Positions 5,588-6,749 of a DNA stretch of 6,749 nucleotides are shown here, in pieces. The position numbers were made by a program, and so were the translations under genes. This DNA is from an uncultured Halieaceae bacterium (lineage in GTDB: Bacteria; Pseudomonadota; Gammaproteobacteria; Pseudomonadales; Halieaceae), in NCBI GenBank assembly GCA_938045215.1, contig CALINF010000280.1, forward strand, positions 1 through 6,749. The letters are read 5' to 3'. The notes beneath the pieces are model-generated. The model saw nothing but the letters and a program-made list of their open reading frames with translations, made no database searches and was not told the origin of the DNA. The first letter of the stretch is position 1; each line of letters starts with the position of its first letter.

Positions 5588-6049
5588 TTGAAGCCAGTAT
5601 CGTTTGGGCTGATCGCGATACTATGCCTGTCAGGTATCTTTGGGGGGCACACCTACGCGCAAGAAGATGCCGGTGTTGACGCATCCGTGCGCTACCTTGC
5701 CGATTTACAACTCCACACCGAGGAAGAAATGCTATCGCTGCTGCAACGTGCCCAGCAGCTGCTCGTAGATGGCACTCTGCAGCCCGGGCAAGAGCCTGCG
5801 GTTACCTTCGTCTTGCACGGCCCCGAGGTGAGACTACTAACGACAGACCATTATCTTGCGCACCGGCAAGTAGCCGATCTGGCAGCCAGCCTGTCTGCGC
5901 TGGGTGTGGTTGAGATTAATGCCTGCCTCACGTGGATGGGCAAGAACGATTTAACCGAGCCTATGCTGCTGCCATTTGTAAAAACCGTGCCATTTGGTCC
6001 ATCTGAGACTCGTCGCCTGCGAGAACAAGAGGAGTTAGTGGCCTTTTAG
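5588..6049 (+). CDS. Exported DsrE-like family protein
   Basis: The product is a small protein of 153 residues with a probable Sec signal peptide (MKPVSFGLIAILCLSGIFGG), cleaved near TYA-Q (24/25). The mature part resembles DsrE/DsrF/YchN-type folds. VTFVLHGPEVRLL (72-84) fits the first strand and loop. Then come a helix (LAHRQVADLAASLSALG) and INACLTWMGKNDL (110-122), in which Cys113 sits at the usual active-cysteine position. The hydrophobic LLPFVKTVPFGPSE segment follows. Cytosolic relatives carry sulfur on that cysteine; exported forms are mostly uncharacterised. The TTG start is tentative: it gives a standard signal peptide 25 nt after erpA, but its ribosome site is poor. GTG codons at 5540 and 5543 would overlap the erpA end and lengthen the N-region by about 15 residues. 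The gene probably rides on the erpA transcript. A sulfur role is inference. Confidence 0.75.
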   Translation: MKPVSFGLIAILCLSGIFGGHTYAQEDAGVDASVRYLADLQLHTEEEMLSLLQRAQQLLVDGTLQPGQEPAVTFVLHGPEVRLLTTDHYLAHRQVADLAASLSALGVVEINACLTWMGKNDLTEPMLLPFVKTVPFGPSETRRLREQEELVAF

Positions 6050-6749
6050 TCCGAGCCCGCCAGGATAGATGCCCCCGAGGATCTTGTAGTCGACAGCGCC
6101 TGTTACCACGGGCGCATTGCCTGCCAAGGTGTTCAGGCTGCGATGCGCCAGCCAGGCAAAAGCCGCAGCCTCCACCCATTGTGGATCAATGCCCAGTGCA
6201 GCGGTTGTGTCCAGTGTTGTACCGGGAAGCTGGCGATAGAGCCTGCGCATCAGGTCGGTATTGAGTGCTCCACCACCGCAAACGTAGACTTCATCGATAG
6301 CCACATCGGTACTTTTGATGCCCATGGCAATTGATTGTGCCGTGAGCTCTGCCAGCGTGGCCTGTACATCCTGGGGGTCGATGGAATCGAGTCCGTCGAA
6401 AGCGTGCTCCAACCATTGAAGGTGAAACTGTTCCTTGCCTGTACTGCGCGGACCCGTGCGGGTGAAATAGGGATCCTGAAGCAGGGCATCTAGCAGGGCT
6501 GGCTGTGGCTTGCCTTCTGCAGACCAGCCTCCATCACGATCGTAGGTGGAGCCCTTGGTCTGCTTTATCCAGTGATCAAGCAACGTGTTTCCCGGTCCCG
6601 TGTCGAACCCGCCGGTCAGGGTGTCTCCCTGCAATATCGTTGCATTGGCTATGCCGCCGATATTAACGATCGCGCGATTGCGGGTTGGCTGGTTGAAAAC
6701 GGCGGCGTGAAACGCTGGCGCCAGCGGTGCACCCTCACCACCTGCCGCA
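6035..6749 (-). CDS. anmK: Anhydro-N-acetylmuramic acid kinase, C-terminal part (runs off right edge)
   Basis: AnmK cleaves the 1,6-anhydro ring of anhydro-MurNAc and phosphorylates it to MurNAc-6-phosphate during peptidoglycan recycling. The reading frame is open from the window edge to the TAA at 6035, giving 237 residues of a protein normally about 365-370. Roughly the first third is missing. Motifs in order are GGEGAPLAPAFH (fragment residues 3-14), NIGGIANATI (29-38), GFDTGPGN (47-54) with the Asp that acts as catalytic base in known AnmK (Asp182 in P. aeruginosa, from memory), WSAEGK, YVCGGGALN, GIDPQWVEAAAFAWLA and the terminal ILGGIYPG. The N-terminal ATP-loop region lies outside. Its stop overlaps the end of the convergent DsrE-like gene by 15 nt. 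The usual neighbour in related genomes is erpA, in line with this context. Confidence 0.96.
   Translation of the reverse strand, partial: AAGGEGAPLAPAFHAAVFNQPTRNRAIVNIGGIANATILQGDTLTGGFDTGPGNTLLDHWIKQTKGSTYDRDGGWSAEGKPQPALLDALLQDPYFTRTGPRSTGKEQFHLQWLEHAFDGLDSIDPQDVQATLAELTAQSIAMGIKSTDVAIDEVYVCGGGALNTDLMRRLYRQLPGTTLDTTAALGIDPQWVEAAAFAWLAHRSLNTLAGNAPVVTGAVDYKILGGIYPGGLGLKGH

Noticed and set aside
6634..6749. anmK starting at the internal TTG at 6634
   Set aside because: The frame stays open to the right edge, and the added residues contain the AnmK motifs GGEGAPLAPAFH and NIGGIANATI, so the codon is an internal leucine.

Overview
The window looks like a chromosomal housekeeping segment from a gammaproteobacterium. 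All recognisable proteins are of gammaproteobacterial type. From memory, the order argC, a DUF6776-type membrane coiled-coil protein, bactofilin, erpA, anmK is the arrangement of Pseudomonas and related marine Pseudomonadales/Cellvibrionales. Composition is moderately GC-rich and even. There is no sign of phage, transposon, CRISPR array, tRNA or rRNA. The genus cannot be fixed from the sequence.

Left block (1-2749, minus strand). Read in the direction of transcription, it holds a ClC-family chloride channel/transporter with a degenerate CBS-like tail (TTG start), then hemJ (protoporphyrinogen IX oxidase, four-helix membrane protein), then the first 143 codons of hemL (glutamate-1-semialdehyde aminotransferase), which runs off the left edge. 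Two steps of tetrapyrrole synthesis therefore sit side by side, possibly read through from the ClC gene. The ClC pore keeps the gating glutamate but has non-canonical residues at the other three key positions.

Middle block (2873-5112, plus strand). A 123-bp divergent promoter region separates the ClC gene from argC (arginine biosynthesis). A GTG-started inner-membrane coiled-coil protein follows closely, and its last codons overlap the start of a bactofilin gene by 14 nt. The last two look like a translationally coupled cell-envelope/cytoskeleton pair.

Right block (5113-6749). erpA (A-type Fe-S carrier) has its own well-formed sigma-70-type promoter. A sequence agreeing at 21 of 25 positions with the type-1 IscR consensus lies over the -35 element, so the gene is probably repressed by [2Fe-2S]-IscR when Fe-S supply is sufficient. 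A small exported DsrE-like protein follows erpA and converges tail-to-tail, with a 15-nt overlap, on anmK (anhydro-N-acetylmuramic acid kinase, cell-wall recycling). anmK enters from the right edge on the minus strand and lacks its N-terminal part.

No wholly new system is evident. The points most worth a second look are the IscR-like operator with an adjacent 5'-leader hairpin at erpA, the atypical ClC pore, the DUF6776-bactofilin overlap, and the exported DsrE-like gene between erpA and anmK.
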